Below, one piece after another: positions 33,043 to 41,847 of a DNA stretch of 64,000 bases. Position 1 is the first letter of the stretch; each line of letters starts with the position of its first letter. The notes below the pieces were generated by a model. That model was given only the letters and a program-made list of their open reading frames with translations. It was not told the origin of the DNA and did not search any database. Source of the stretch: Natronosporangium sp035305625 (GTDB lineage: Bacteria > Actinomycetota > Actinomycetes > Mycobacteriales > Micromonosporaceae); the NCBI GenBank assembly GCA_963809545.1, contig CAWEKD010000005.1, forward strand, positions 496,001-560,000. The letters run 5' to 3'. A program made the position numbers and the translations under genes.

Positions 33043-33785
33043 ACACTCACCTCCGTGGCCTCCACCAAGGTCAGCAGCCAGGTGGTGAACTCACCCCAGG
33101 CGCCGGTGAGTAGCGCCACCCCCACCGCGGCCAGCAGCCCGGCCCCGATCCGGGTCACCCACCGCGGGTGTCGCCGCACCACCGCCACCACTTCGGTCAC
33201 CCACCGGAAGCCCAGCCCGAACGCCACGAACGGCAGCCCCAACCCGAGGGTGTACGCCGCGGCCAACACCGCCGCCCGCCCCGGCTGCCCACCGACCCCA
33301 CCCAGCGCCAGCACCGCCCCGATGGTCGGGCCGATGCAGGGGGTCCAGGACAGGGCGAACACCGCCCCGAACACCGGGGCGCTGGCCACCCCGGCGGCCG
33401 GTAGCCGTTGGAGCCGCAGCTCCCGGGTCAGGCCCGGGAGCAGCCCGAGCAGGGCCGCGGCGAACGCCAGCAGCAGCACCCCGCCGCCGATCTCCAACGT
33501 CCGCTGGTGCTCCCGCAGCAGCTGCCCGGCCGAGCCGGCGATCACCCCCATGGCGATGAACACCGCCCCGAACCCGGCCACGAACAGCAAGCTGCCGGCC
33601 AGCACCCGCCCGCGGGCCCGACCGGCGGGATCCGCACCGGTCAGGCCGGTGACGTAGGCCAGGTAGCCGGGCGCCAGCGGCAGCACGCACGGGGACAGGA
33701 AACTGACCAAGCCGGCCACCACCGCCACCCCGATGCCGAGCAGCAACGGGCCGGAGGTGACGATGCCGGCGAAGGTCTCACCCAT
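33039..33785 (-). CDS. ccdA: Thiol-disulfide transporter CcdA
   Basis: 248 residues and six membrane helices. FLSPCVLPLAPGYLAYV (first conserved Cys-Pro region) and LSWTPCIGPTIGAVLAL (second Cys) are the redox cysteines that pass electrons across the membrane. It reduces the extracytoplasmic thioredoxin-like protein encoded next, keeping apocytochrome cysteines reduced for haem attachment. Overlaps both neighbours. Confidence 0.93.
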   Translation of the reverse strand: MGETFAGIVTSGPLLLGIGVAVVAGLVSFLSPCVLPLAPGYLAYVTGLTGADPAGRARGRVLAGSLLFVAGFGAVFIAMGVIAGSAGQLLREHQRTLEIGGGVLLLAFAAALLGLLPGLTRELRLQRLPAAGVASAPVFGAVFALSWTPCIGPTIGAVLALGGVGGQPGRAAVLAAAYTLGLGLPFVAFGLGFRWVTEVVAVVRRHPRWVTRIGAGLLAAVGVALLTGAWGEFTTWLLTLVEATEVSV

Positions 33786-34365
33786 CCGGAGGCGCCTCCT
33801 CCGCGGCCACCTGTTTGACCAGGTGCGCCAGCTCCACCTTGCCGACCACCCGGTAGAAGGCGGCGGCGACGTTGCCGTCCCGGTCGATCACCAGGGTGGC
33901 GGGGGGCCCGAGCGGTGCGGGGGGCTCGTGGAAGCCCAACCCGTTCGCGAACCCCGGATCGTAGATGCTCGGATAGCTCATCCGTCCCCTGGTGAATTGG
34001 ATCGCCCGGTCGCGGTCGCGGTCGCGGATGTTGATCCCGACGAAGCTGACGCCCAGTTCCCGGGTCTCCTGGTAGACCTGCTCCAGATCCTGCGTCTCCG
34101 CCCGGCACGGCCCGCACCAGGACCCCCAGACATTGACCACGACCACATTTCCACGGAGCTCCGCCACGTCCAGGTCGCCATCGCCCTCCAGCAGTGGCCC
34201 GGCGATCGGTGGCGCGGCCGGGCGGGCCCCGACCGGCCACTCCCGCAGGGTGGCGGTGTTGACCGTCCCGCCCCCGCCGGACCAGGTCATCACCCCGATC
34301 ACCAGCGCGGCCACGGCCACCACCACGGCTCCGGCAGTCACCCACCCCCAGGTCCGCCGCCGCAT
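33778..34365 (-). CDS. TlpA/ResA-type extracytoplasmic thioredoxin
   Basis: 195 residues with one N-terminal membrane anchor (about 8-28) and a thioredoxin domain carrying the active site GSWCGPCRAE near residue 83. It lacks a lipobox, so it is membrane-tethered. It should take electrons from CcdA and reduce the CxxCH cysteines of apocytochrome c. Overlaps ccdA by 8 bp. Confidence 0.92.
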   Translation of the reverse strand: MRRRTWGWVTAGAVVVAVAALVIGVMTWSGGGGTVNTATLREWPVGARPAAPPIAGPLLEGDGDLDVAELRGNVVVVNVWGSWCGPCRAETQDLEQVYQETRELGVSFVGINIRDRDRDRAIQFTRGRMSYPSIYDPGFANGLGFHEPPAPLGPPATLVIDRDGNVAAAFYRVVGKVELAHLVKQVAAEEAPPDG

Positions 34366-34366
34366 G

Positions 34367-35014
34367 TCAGGCTCCCTTGGACGTCCCGCCGTCCGGTGAC
34401 AGCGCCAACAAGTGTGCGGCCGGCTCCGCGTACTCCACCCGGGTCACCCGGCCGTCCTCCAGATGGAAGCTCGTGACGCTGGCCAACGCGCATTGGCGTC
34501 GGCGCGGGTCATGCCACAGCCGCCGGCCCTGGACGTACTGCCGCAGGGTCCAGATCGGGAGCTGGTGGGAGACGCACACCGCCTCGTGCCCGGCGGCCGC
34601 TTCGGCCGCGGCGTGCAGCGCGGCGCTCATCCGCTGCGCAATCTCCCGGTACGGCTCCCCCCAGGAGGGGCGGAACGGGTTCCGCAGCAGCCACCAGCTG
34701 CGGGGGTTACGCAGCGCCCCGTCGCCGGGGGCGAACCGGGTGCCTTCGAACCGGTTGTCCCCCTCGATCAACCGCTCGTCGATCTCGATCGGCAACCCGA
34801 ACGTCGCCGCCAACGGCTCCGCGGTCTCCTGGGCCCGCTCCAGCGGACTGGACACCAGCCGGGTCACGTCCCGACCGGCGAACCACTCCGCCACCGCGGC
34901 GGCCATCCGCCGCCCCAGCGGGGAGAGTCGGTAGCCGGGCAGGCGGCCGTACAGGATCCCGCGCGGGTTGTCGACCTCGCCGTGCCGGAGCAGGTGAACG
35001 ATGGTCGTGGTCAC
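34367..35014 (-). CDS. Histidine phosphatase family protein
   Basis: 215 residues. LLRHGEVDNPRG (phosphohistidine motif, residues about 8-19), SPLERAQETAEPLA and a second His in AVCVSHQLPIW identify the phosphoglycerate-mutase-like superfamily. It is a phosphatase rather than glycolytic mutase by size and motif pattern. In actinomycetes it commonly sits between hemL and the cytochrome c genes; its substrate here is unknown. Overlaps hemL by 4 bp. Confidence 0.88.
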   Translation of the reverse strand: MTTTIVHLLRHGEVDNPRGILYGRLPGYRLSPLGRRMAAAVAEWFAGRDVTRLVSSPLERAQETAEPLAATFGLPIEIDERLIEGDNRFEGTRFAPGDGALRNPRSWWLLRNPFRPSWGEPYREIAQRMSAALHAAAEAAAGHEAVCVSHQLPIWTLRQYVQGRRLWHDPRRRQCALASVTSFHLEDGRVTRVEYAEPAAHLLALSPDGGTSKGA

Positions 35015-36336
35015 TGGGCACCCCCCGCGGCCGCCGCCCGCGCCGCTGCCGGCAACGCCGCCGCGATGATGTTCATCGCCTCATCGTCCAGCGCGGTGGA
35101 GACGAACCACGCCTCGTACGCGCTGGGGGGAAGATAGACCCCCTGGTCGAGCATGGCGTGGAAGAAGGCCGCGAACGCGCCGGTGTCCTGCTGGCTGGCG
35201 GTGGCGTAGTCCCGGACGTCCGCGTCGGTGAAGAAGATCGAGAACAGGTTGCCGGCGGTGGACAGCCGGTGCGGCACCCCCGCCTCGGTCAGCGCCTGGC
35301 TGGCCAGCTGACCCACGGTGGTGGCGGCGGCATCCAGGCGGCGGTACGCCTCGGCGTCGGCCAGGCGCAGCGACGCCAGCCCGGCGGCGCACGCCAGCGG
35401 GTTACCGGAGAGGGTGCCGGCCTGGTAGACCGGCCCGTTCGGGGCGAGCTGGTCCATCAACTCGGCCCGGCCCCCGAAGGCCGCCGCCGGCAGGCCGCCG
35501 CCCATCACCTTGCCGAAGGTCCACAGGTCGGCGTCGACCGGGTCGAGCCCGTGCCAGCCACTGGCCGAGACCCGGAACCCGGTCATCACCTCGTCGATGA
35601 TCAACAGGGCACCGTAGGCGTGGGCGATCCGGGCCAGCTCGGCGTTGAACCCGTCCCGGGGGGCGATCACCCCCATGTTGCCGGCGGCCGCCTCCACGAT
35701 CACCGCGGCGATCTGGTCACCGTGCTCGGCGAAAGCGGTCTCGACCGCGGCCAGGTCGTTGTAAGGCAGCACCAGGGTGTCCGCGGCCGCCGCCCCGGTC
35801 ACCCCCGGGGAGCTGGGCAGGCCGAGCGTGGCCACCCCGCTGCCGGCGGCGACGAGCAGCGCGTCCACGTGCCCGTGGTAGCAGCCGGCGAACTTCACGA
35901 TCCGGGTCCGGCCGGTGGCGGCCCGGGCCAGCCGGATCGCCGACATGGTGGCCTCGGTGCCGGAGTTGACCAGGCGGACCCGCTCCACCGGGGTACGGGC
36001 CACGATCTCCGCGGCCAGCTCCACCTCGGCGGGGGTCGGGGCACCGAAACTGGTGCCGGCCGCCGCCGCCTGCTGGACCGCCTCCACCACGGCGGGGTGG
36101 GCGTGGCCGTGAATCAGCGGCCCCCAGGAACAGACCAGGTCCACATATCGATTGCCGTCAGCGTCGAACAGGTACGGCCCCTGTCCGCGGACCATGAACC
36201 GGGGAGTGCCCCCCACCCCCCGGAAAGCGCGGACCGGCGAATTCACCCCGCCCGGGATGACGGTGCGGGCGCGGTCGAACAACTCGGTGGAGGCGGGGAC
36301 CTCCACCCTCGGTGAGGTCGTCACAATATCTTTCAT
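35011..36336 (-). CDS. hemL: Glutamate-1-semialdehyde 2,1-aminomutase
   Basis: 441 residues from ATG 36336; the frame extends 10 codons upstream. A class-III aminotransferase fold using PLP: RVRLVNSGTEATMSAIRLAR, LLIIDEVMTGFRVS and the Schiff-base lysine in TFGKVMGGGLP (near residue 275). It makes 5-aminolevulinate, the tetrapyrrole precursor, via the C5 pathway. Being first in the same run as the System II genes couples haem supply with cytochrome c assembly. It diverges from the STAS gene. Confidence 0.95.
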   Translation of the reverse strand: MKDIVTTSPRVEVPASTELFDRARTVIPGGVNSPVRAFRGVGGTPRFMVRGQGPYLFDADGNRYVDLVCSWGPLIHGHAHPAVVEAVQQAAAAGTSFGAPTPAEVELAAEIVARTPVERVRLVNSGTEATMSAIRLARAATGRTRIVKFAGCYHGHVDALLVAAGSGVATLGLPSSPGVTGAAAADTLVLPYNDLAAVETAFAEHGDQIAAVIVEAAAGNMGVIAPRDGFNAELARIAHAYGALLIIDEVMTGFRVSASGWHGLDPVDADLWTFGKVMGGGLPAAAFGGRAELMDQLAPNGPVYQAGTLSGNPLACAAGLASLRLADAEAYRRLDAAATTVGQLASQALTEAGVPHRLSTAGNLFSIFFTDADVRDYATASQQDTGAFAAFFHAMLDQGVYLPPSAYEAWFVSTALDDEAMNIIAAALPAAARAAAAGGAQ

Positions 36337-36383
36337 TCTGGCAGCGGTCGCCGCCGGGAGCGGCACCGGGTGTCGGTTGCGGG

Positions 36384-36389
36384 TAGGCT
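36384..36389 (+). promoter_or_regulatory. -10 box TAGGCT, leaderless start of STAS gene
   Basis: TAGGCT is 7 bases before GTG 36397; same box and spacing as moaC. Confidence 0.6.
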
Positions 36390-36396
36390 GGCGGAC

Positions 36397-36732
36397 GTGG
36401 AACGCCCGGAGCTGACGATCTCAGTACACCGTACGCCGAGCGAGGCGGTGGTCAGCCTCGCCGGGGAGATCGACATGCTGACCGCCACCCGGCTGTCGAA
36501 CACGGTCAACGACATCCTCAGCGACCCCCCACCCCGGATCGTGCTCGACCTGGCCGGCGTCACCTTCTGCGACTCTCAGGGGCTAGGCACCCTGGTGGTA
36601 CTCAGCCGTAAGGCCAGCACCGCCCAGAGCGTGCTGGTGCTCACCAACGTGGGTGACTTCCTGCTGCGGGTGCTGGACATCACCGGCCTCCGCTCCGCCC
36701 TGATGATCCGCAACGAGTCCGCCAGCCGCTGA
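36397..36732 (+). CDS. Anti-sigma factor antagonist (STAS domain)
   Basis: 111 residues from GTG 36397. A single STAS domain: AVVSLAGEIDMLTATRLSNTV, then VLDLAGVTFCDSQGLGTLVVL, where the Ser of CDSQGLG (near residue 58) is the site phosphorylated by RsbW-type kinases. In its unphosphorylated form such a protein releases a sigma factor from its anti-sigma factor. The neighbouring RsbW-GAF-SpoIIE protein is a plausible kinase/phosphatase partner. Its stop is 3 bp from the convergent response regulator. Confidence 0.92.
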   Translation: MERPELTISVHRTPSEAVVSLAGEIDMLTATRLSNTVNDILSDPPPRIVLDLAGVTFCDSQGLGTLVVLSRKASTAQSVLVLTNVGDFLLRVLDITGLRSALMIRNESASR

Positions 36733-36735
36733 CCC

Positions 36736-37326
36736 TCATTCCTCGCGGAGCTGCTCCAGCAGGGCGATGGCCCGCCCCACGTCTCGGACTCCACCCTCAC
36801 CTCGCAGCGCCGCCAGCGCGGCATCCACCTTCTCCTGGATGGCCGCCTGCCGCTGCTCGTGCTGCCGCACCAGCGCGATCTGCTGCTGGAGCTGCCGATT
36901 CTTCTCCCACAGATCCAGGAACACGGTCACCTTCGCCCGCACCACCCACGGGTCCAGGGGCTTGGTGAGGTAGTCGACCGCCCCGGCGGCGTACCCCCGC
37001 AGCGCCAGCTGGGCGTCCCGGTCGGCCGCGGTGAGGAAGATGATCGGGATGTGCCGGGTCCGCTCCCGCGATTTGATGTGGTTCGCGGTCTCGAACCCGT
37101 CCATGTCCGGCATCTGCGCATCCAGCATGATCACCGCGAAGTCGTCGACCAGCAGCTGCTTGAGCGCATCCTCCCCGCTGGTGACCGCGACCGTCTCCAC
37201 CGGCAACCCCTGCAGCAGGGCGGACAGGGCGGTCAGGTTCTCCCGCCGGTCGTCCACCAGCAGCGCCTTGGGCACCCCACTGCCACTTACCGGCGGCAAC
37301 CCACCCGGTGTGATCGGAACGGTCAT
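36736..37326 (-). CDS. Response regulator without output domain, OsaB-like
   Basis: 196 residues. An N-terminal receiver domain (LLVDDRRENLTALSALLQ; phospho-acceptor Asp69 in IMLDAQMPDMDG; FLTAADRD; YLTKPLD) is followed by a predicted coiled coil (about 140-190, LWEKNRQLQQQIALVRQHEQ). No DNA-binding domain is present. This is the architecture of Streptomyces OsaB, which pairs with hybrid kinase OsaA in osmoadaptation. Its start overlaps the kinase stop as ATGA. Confidence 0.85.
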   Translation of the reverse strand: MTVPITPGGLPPVSGSGVPKALLVDDRRENLTALSALLQGLPVETVAVTSGEDALKQLLVDDFAVIMLDAQMPDMDGFETANHIKSRERTRHIPIIFLTAADRDAQLALRGYAAGAVDYLTKPLDPWVVRAKVTVFLDLWEKNRQLQQQIALVRQHEQRQAAIQEKVDAALAALRGEGGVRDVGRAIALLEQLREE

Positions 37327-40300
37327 CCTTCGGCCTCCGTCGCCGTGCCACTGATCCAGCGCGCCATCAGATCCAACAGTTCATCCAGGTCCACCGGCTT
37401 GGTGATGTAGTCGCTACCACCGGCCACCAGCGCCGACTCCCGGTCCCCGGGCATCGCCTTGGCGGTCAGGAACACGATCGGAAGCTCCGCGAACTGGTGG
37501 TTCCGGCGGATCTCCCGCGTGGTCTCGTAGCCGTCCTTCTCCGGCATCATCGCGTCCATCAACACGATGTCGACCTCGGGGTGCTCGGTCAGCTGCCGGA
37601 TCCCGTCCTCACCGTTGTCGGCGTACAGCACCGTCATCCCGTGCAGCTCCAGCGCGCTGGTCAGCGCGAAGACGTTCCGGACGTCATCGTCGATGATCAG
37701 CACCGTGGTGCCGGCCAGCTGGTTCGCCGCCGGGGTGTTCCGCCGCTCGTTGCGGTGGTCGTTACGCAGCATCGGTGGGGCGACGTTCACCGTCTGCTCC
37801 GTCTGCACCGCCGTGGGCGCGCCGGTGACCTCCGGCACCAGGACGTCCGGCAGGTAGAGGGTGAAGGACGAGCCCCGACCGGGTTCGGAGGCGACGGTGA
37901 TGATGCCACCGATCAGGCCCGCCAAGTCCCGGCTGATGGACAGCCCCAGCCCGGTGCCGCCGAACCGCCGGCTGGTGGTGCCGTCGGCCTGCTGGAACGC
38001 CTCGAACACCAGCGACAGCTTGTCCTCCGGGATGCCGATCCCCGTGTCGGTGACCGTGAACGCGATCACCTGCTGGGCGGCGGCGAGCGCGGGCGCGTCG
38101 AAGGCCAGATCGGGGGAGGCCGGCGCGATCCGGAGCATCACCTGCCCGGTATCGGTGAACTTCACCGCGTTGGACAGCAGGTTCCGCAGGATCTGCTGCA
38201 GCCGCTGGCCGTCGGTGACCATCACTTTGCCGACCAGCTCCGGGGCCACCTCCACCGAGAACTTCAGGCCCTTCTCGGCCGCCTGCGGAGCGAACCCCTG
38301 CTCCACGTACGCCCGGATGTCGTCGTACGCCACTTCCCCGGGCTTGACCTCGGTCCGGCCCGCCTCGATCTTCGACAGGTCCAGGATGTCGTCGATCAGC
38401 GCCAGGAGATCCGAGCCCGCGCTGTAGATGGTGTTGGCGAACTCGATCTGTTTGGCGGTGAGGTTCTTCTCCGGGTTCTCCGCCAACAGCCGGGCCAGCA
38501 GCAGCAACGAGTTCAGCGGGGTCCGCAGCTCGTGGCTCATGTTGGCCAGGAACTCCGACTTGTACGCCGAGGCCCGAGCCAACTGCTGCGCCTTCTCTTC
38601 CAACCCGATCCGGGCGAGCTCGATCTCCCGGTTCTTGGTCTCGATGTTGCCCTTCTGCTCCTGCAGCAGCGCCGCCTTCTCCTCCAACTCGGCGTTGGTG
38701 CGCTGCAGCTCCGCGGACTGCTCCTGTAGTTCGTGGGCCAGCCGCTGGGACTGGGCCAGCAGCTCCTCGGTGCGCCGGTTGGCCTGGATGGTGTTCAGCG
38801 CCACCCCGATCTGCGCCATCAGCCGCTCCAGGAACCGGATGTGCAGGTCCGAGAACCGGTTCACCGAGGCGAACTCGATCACGCCGAGCAGTTCGCCCTC
38901 GAACAACACCGGCAGCACCACCAGGTCGGCCGGGGCGGACTCGGATAGCCCGGAGCGGACGGTCAGGTTGCTGCCCCCGTCACCGGCCACCCGGATGGTC
39001 TTACGGGTGACCGCGGCCTGCCCGACCAGCCCCTCCCCCGGACCAAAGGTGATCTCCTGGTCCCGCCCCACATAGCCGTACGAGGCGGTCAACCGCAGCC
39101 GGGTGGAGGCGTCCTCCGTGTCGGTGAGGAAGAACGCCCCCACCTGCGCCTCGACCAGCGGGGTGACCTCATCCATGATCATGCGGGTGACTTCGCCCAG
39201 GTCCCGCTGCCCCTGCAGCAGCCCACCGATCCGGGCCAGGTTGGAGTCCAGCCACGCCTGCTCCGCGTTCTTCGACGTGGTCTCCCGCAGGGTGACGATC
39301 ATCTTGTTGATGTTGTCCTTCAGGGAGGCCACCTCACCCTGCGCCTCCACGGTGATCGCCTGGGTCAGGTCACCGCGAGTCACCGCGGTGGAGACTTCGG
39401 AGATCGCGCGCAGCTGGTTGGTGAGGGTGGAGGCGAGCTGGTTCACGTTCTCCGTCAGGTCCCGCCAGGTGCCGGAGACCCCCTGGACCCGGGCCTGCCC
39501 ACCCAGCTTGCCCTCGATCCCGACTTCGCGGGCAACCCGGGTCACCTCCGAGGCGAACGACGACAGCTGATCCACCATCGTGTTCACCGTGTTCTTCAAC
39601 TCCAGGATCTCACCCTGAGCATCCACAGTGATCTTCTGCGACAGATCACCCTGCGCCACCGCGGTGGTCACCTGGGCGATGTTCCGCACCTGGTTCGTCA
39701 GGTTCGACGCCATCGAGTTGACGTTGTCGGTGAGATCCCGCCAGATACCGGAGACCCCCTGGACCCGGGCCTGCCCACCCAGCTTCCCTTCGGTCCCGAC
39801 TTCGCGGGCAACCCGGGTCACCTCCGAGGCGAACGACGACAGCTGATCCACCATCGTGTTCACCGTGTTCTTCAACTCCAGGATCTCACCCTGAGCATCC
39901 ACAGTGATCTTCTGCGACAGATCACCACGCGCGACCGCAGTCGAGACCTGAGCAATGTTCCGCACCTGGTTCGTCAGGTTCGACGCCATCGAGTTGACGC
40001 TGTCGGTGAGATCCCGCCAGGTGCCCGACACGCCCTTGACGTGCGCCTGGCCGCCCAGCTTCCCTTCGGTGCCCACCTCCCGGGCCACCCGGGTCACCTC
40101 ATCGGCGAACGACGACAGCTGATCCACCATCGTGTTCACCGTGTTCTTCAACTCCAAGATCTCCCCGCGCGCCTCGACGGTGATCTTCTGCGACAGATCA
40201 CCACGGGCCACCGCAGTCGAGACCTGAGCAATGTTCCGCACCTGGTTCGTCAGGTTCGACGCCATCGAGTTGACGTTGTCGGTCAAGTCCTTCCAGGTGC

Positions 40301-41690
40301 CGGAGACCCCCTGCACCCGGGCCTGGCCACCCAGCTTCCCTTCGGTGCCCACCTCCCGGGCCACCCGGGTCACCTCTTCGGCGAACGACGACAGCTGATC
40401 CACCATCGTGTTCACCGTGTTCTTCAACTCCAGGATCTCACCCTGAGCATCCACAGTGATCTTCTGCGACAGATCACCACGGGCCACCGCGGTGGTCACC
40501 TGGGCGATGTTCCGCACCTGGGAGGTGAGGTTGGAGGCGAGCTGGTTCACACTCTGGGTGAGATCCCGCCAGGTGCCGGAGACACCGAACACCTGCGCCT
40601 GGCCACCCAGCTTGCCTTCGGTGCCCACCTCCCGGGCCACCCGGGTCACCTCATCGGCGAACGACGACAGCTGATCCACCATCGTGTTCACCGTGTTCTT
40701 CAACTCCAGGATCTCACCCTGAGCATCCACAGTGATCTTCTGCGACAGATCACCACGCGCGACCGCAGTCGAGACCTGAGCAATGTTCCGCACCTGGTTC
40801 GTCAGGTTCGACGCCATCGAGTTGACGTTGTCGGTCAAGTCCTTCCAGGTGCCCGCCACCCCCGGCACGTCCGCCTGGCCGCCCAGCTTCCCTTCGGTGC
40901 CCACCTCCCGGGCCACCCGGGTCACCTCTTCGGCGAACACCCGCAGCGTGTCGGTGAGCGAATTGATGGTGTGGGCCAGCTCCGCCACCTCACCCTTGGC
41001 CGACACGGTGATCTTCTGTGACAGATCCCCGTGCGCGATGGCGGTGGTGACCTGGGAGATCGACCGCACCTGCTGGGTCAGGTTCGACGCCATGGTGTTC
41101 ACCGAGTCGGTCAGATCCCGCCAGGTGCCGGAGACCCCCTTGACCTGCGCCTGGCCGCCCAGCTTGCCCTCGGTGCCCACCTCCCGGGCCACCCGGGTCA
41201 CCTCATCGGCGAACGACGACAACTGGTCGACCATCCGGTTCACGGTCCGGCCGATCCGGAGGAACTCCCCCCGCAGCGGCCGGCCGTCGATCTCCGCCGG
41301 CATGTGCTGCGTCAGGTCACCCTCGGCGACCGCCTCGATCACCCGCGCTATCTCGGTGGCCGGGCTGCCCAGGTCGTCGATGAGCGCGTTCACCGCCCGG
41401 ACCCCGTCCCGCCAGGCGCCCTCGTACTCCTCCTCATCGAGCCGCTCGGTGAGCCGGCCTTCCCGCCCGACCGCCCGGCTGATCCGCTGGAGACCTCGCT
41501 GCTGCCGCTGTTGGAGGGCGACGACGTCGTTGAATGCGTCTACCACCTCGCCGGCGAGTCCCACCCGCCGGGGGAGCCGGACCTTAAGGTCGCCGGCGTG
41601 CACTCGGCGCAGCGCCGCTGCCAGCTCCGTCAGCAGCTCCTCACACGATTCGGTCGGGACCGCCTGTGGGGAAGTCGGCTGCGTTGGCAT
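37323..41690 (-). CDS. Hybrid histidine kinase with multi-HAMP array, OsaA-like
   Basis: 1,455 residues, no membrane segment. Two N-terminal HAMP-like units precede seven near-identical 92-residue HAMP repeats (each with LGGQA...VSGTW and GDLSQKIT) up to about residue 800. A GAF domain (about 810-970) and a coiled coil follow, then HisKA (His1053 in MSHELRTPLNSL), HATPase (about 1160-1275) and a C-terminal receiver (Asp1379 in LMDAMMPEKDG). ATG 41690 has GGAGGAG just upstream. The soluble multi-HAMP array and locus layout match Streptomyces OsaA (osmotic-stress kinase). Phosphate may flow to the adjacent OsaB-like regulator. Confidence 0.88.
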   Translation of the reverse strand: MPTQPTSPQAVPTESCEELLTELAAALRRVHAGDLKVRLPRRVGLAGEVVDAFNDVVALQQRQQRGLQRISRAVGREGRLTERLDEEEYEGAWRDGVRAVNALIDDLGSPATEIARVIEAVAEGDLTQHMPAEIDGRPLRGEFLRIGRTVNRMVDQLSSFADEVTRVAREVGTEGKLGGQAQVKGVSGTWRDLTDSVNTMASNLTQQVRSISQVTTAIAHGDLSQKITVSAKGEVAELAHTINSLTDTLRVFAEEVTRVAREVGTEGKLGGQADVPGVAGTWKDLTDNVNSMASNLTNQVRNIAQVSTAVARGDLSQKITVDAQGEILELKNTVNTMVDQLSSFADEVTRVAREVGTEGKLGGQAQVFGVSGTWRDLTQSVNQLASNLTSQVRNIAQVTTAVARGDLSQKITVDAQGEILELKNTVNTMVDQLSSFAEEVTRVAREVGTEGKLGGQARVQGVSGTWKDLTDNVNSMASNLTNQVRNIAQVSTAVARGDLSQKITVEARGEILELKNTVNTMVDQLSSFADEVTRVAREVGTEGKLGGQAHVKGVSGTWRDLTDSVNSMASNLTNQVRNIAQVSTAVARGDLSQKITVDAQGEILELKNTVNTMVDQLSSFASEVTRVAREVGTEGKLGGQARVQGVSGIWRDLTDNVNSMASNLTNQVRNIAQVTTAVAQGDLSQKITVDAQGEILELKNTVNTMVDQLSSFASEVTRVAREVGIEGKLGGQARVQGVSGTWRDLTENVNQLASTLTNQLRAISEVSTAVTRGDLTQAITVEAQGEVASLKDNINKMIVTLRETTSKNAEQAWLDSNLARIGGLLQGQRDLGEVTRMIMDEVTPLVEAQVGAFFLTDTEDASTRLRLTASYGYVGRDQEITFGPGEGLVGQAAVTRKTIRVAGDGGSNLTVRSGLSESAPADLVVLPVLFEGELLGVIEFASVNRFSDLHIRFLERLMAQIGVALNTIQANRRTEELLAQSQRLAHELQEQSAELQRTNAELEEKAALLQEQKGNIETKNREIELARIGLEEKAQQLARASAYKSEFLANMSHELRTPLNSLLLLARLLAENPEKNLTAKQIEFANTIYSAGSDLLALIDDILDLSKIEAGRTEVKPGEVAYDDIRAYVEQGFAPQAAEKGLKFSVEVAPELVGKVMVTDGQRLQQILRNLLSNAVKFTDTGQVMLRIAPASPDLAFDAPALAAAQQVIAFTVTDTGIGIPEDKLSLVFEAFQQADGTTSRRFGGTGLGLSISRDLAGLIGGIITVASEPGRGSSFTLYLPDVLVPEVTGAPTAVQTEQTVNVAPPMLRNDHRNERRNTPAANQLAGTTVLIIDDDVRNVFALTSALELHGMTVLYADNGEDGIRQLTEHPEVDIVLMDAMMPEKDGYETTREIRRNHQFAELPIVFLTAKAMPGDRESALVAGGSDYITKPVDLDELLDLMARWISGTATEAEG
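39400..41250. repeat. Seven tandem 276-bp repeats encoding HAMP units
   Basis: An identical marker (TCCACCATCG) recurs at 39571, 39847, 40123, 40399 and 40675, each exactly 276 bp (92 codons) apart. Neighbouring copies share long identical stretches of DNA, not only of protein, which suggests recent duplication or gene conversion. The outermost copies diverge. Confidence 0.9.
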
Positions 41691-41847
41691 GATCTCCTCC
41701 CAAACTCGGGGGTCTCCCCATCATGGCTGTCTGGCGGACCAGTCCGCGAGCCGGGCAGGCCGAAGAGTGGGGTGAGCCCGGCCTCACCTGCCTGCGCCGC
41801 TGGGTGGCGAGTTGGCCGGACCCGCGGGGTCAGGGGAGGATGGGGCC

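Noticed and set aside
40041..41021. Plus-strand repetitive open frame
   Set aside because: Antisense to the HAMP repeats of the kinase; the repetition comes from the real gene.
39400..41250. 276-bp repeats as a CRISPR or mobile repeat
   Set aside because: They keep one reading frame and encode HAMP units; no spacers or inverted ends.
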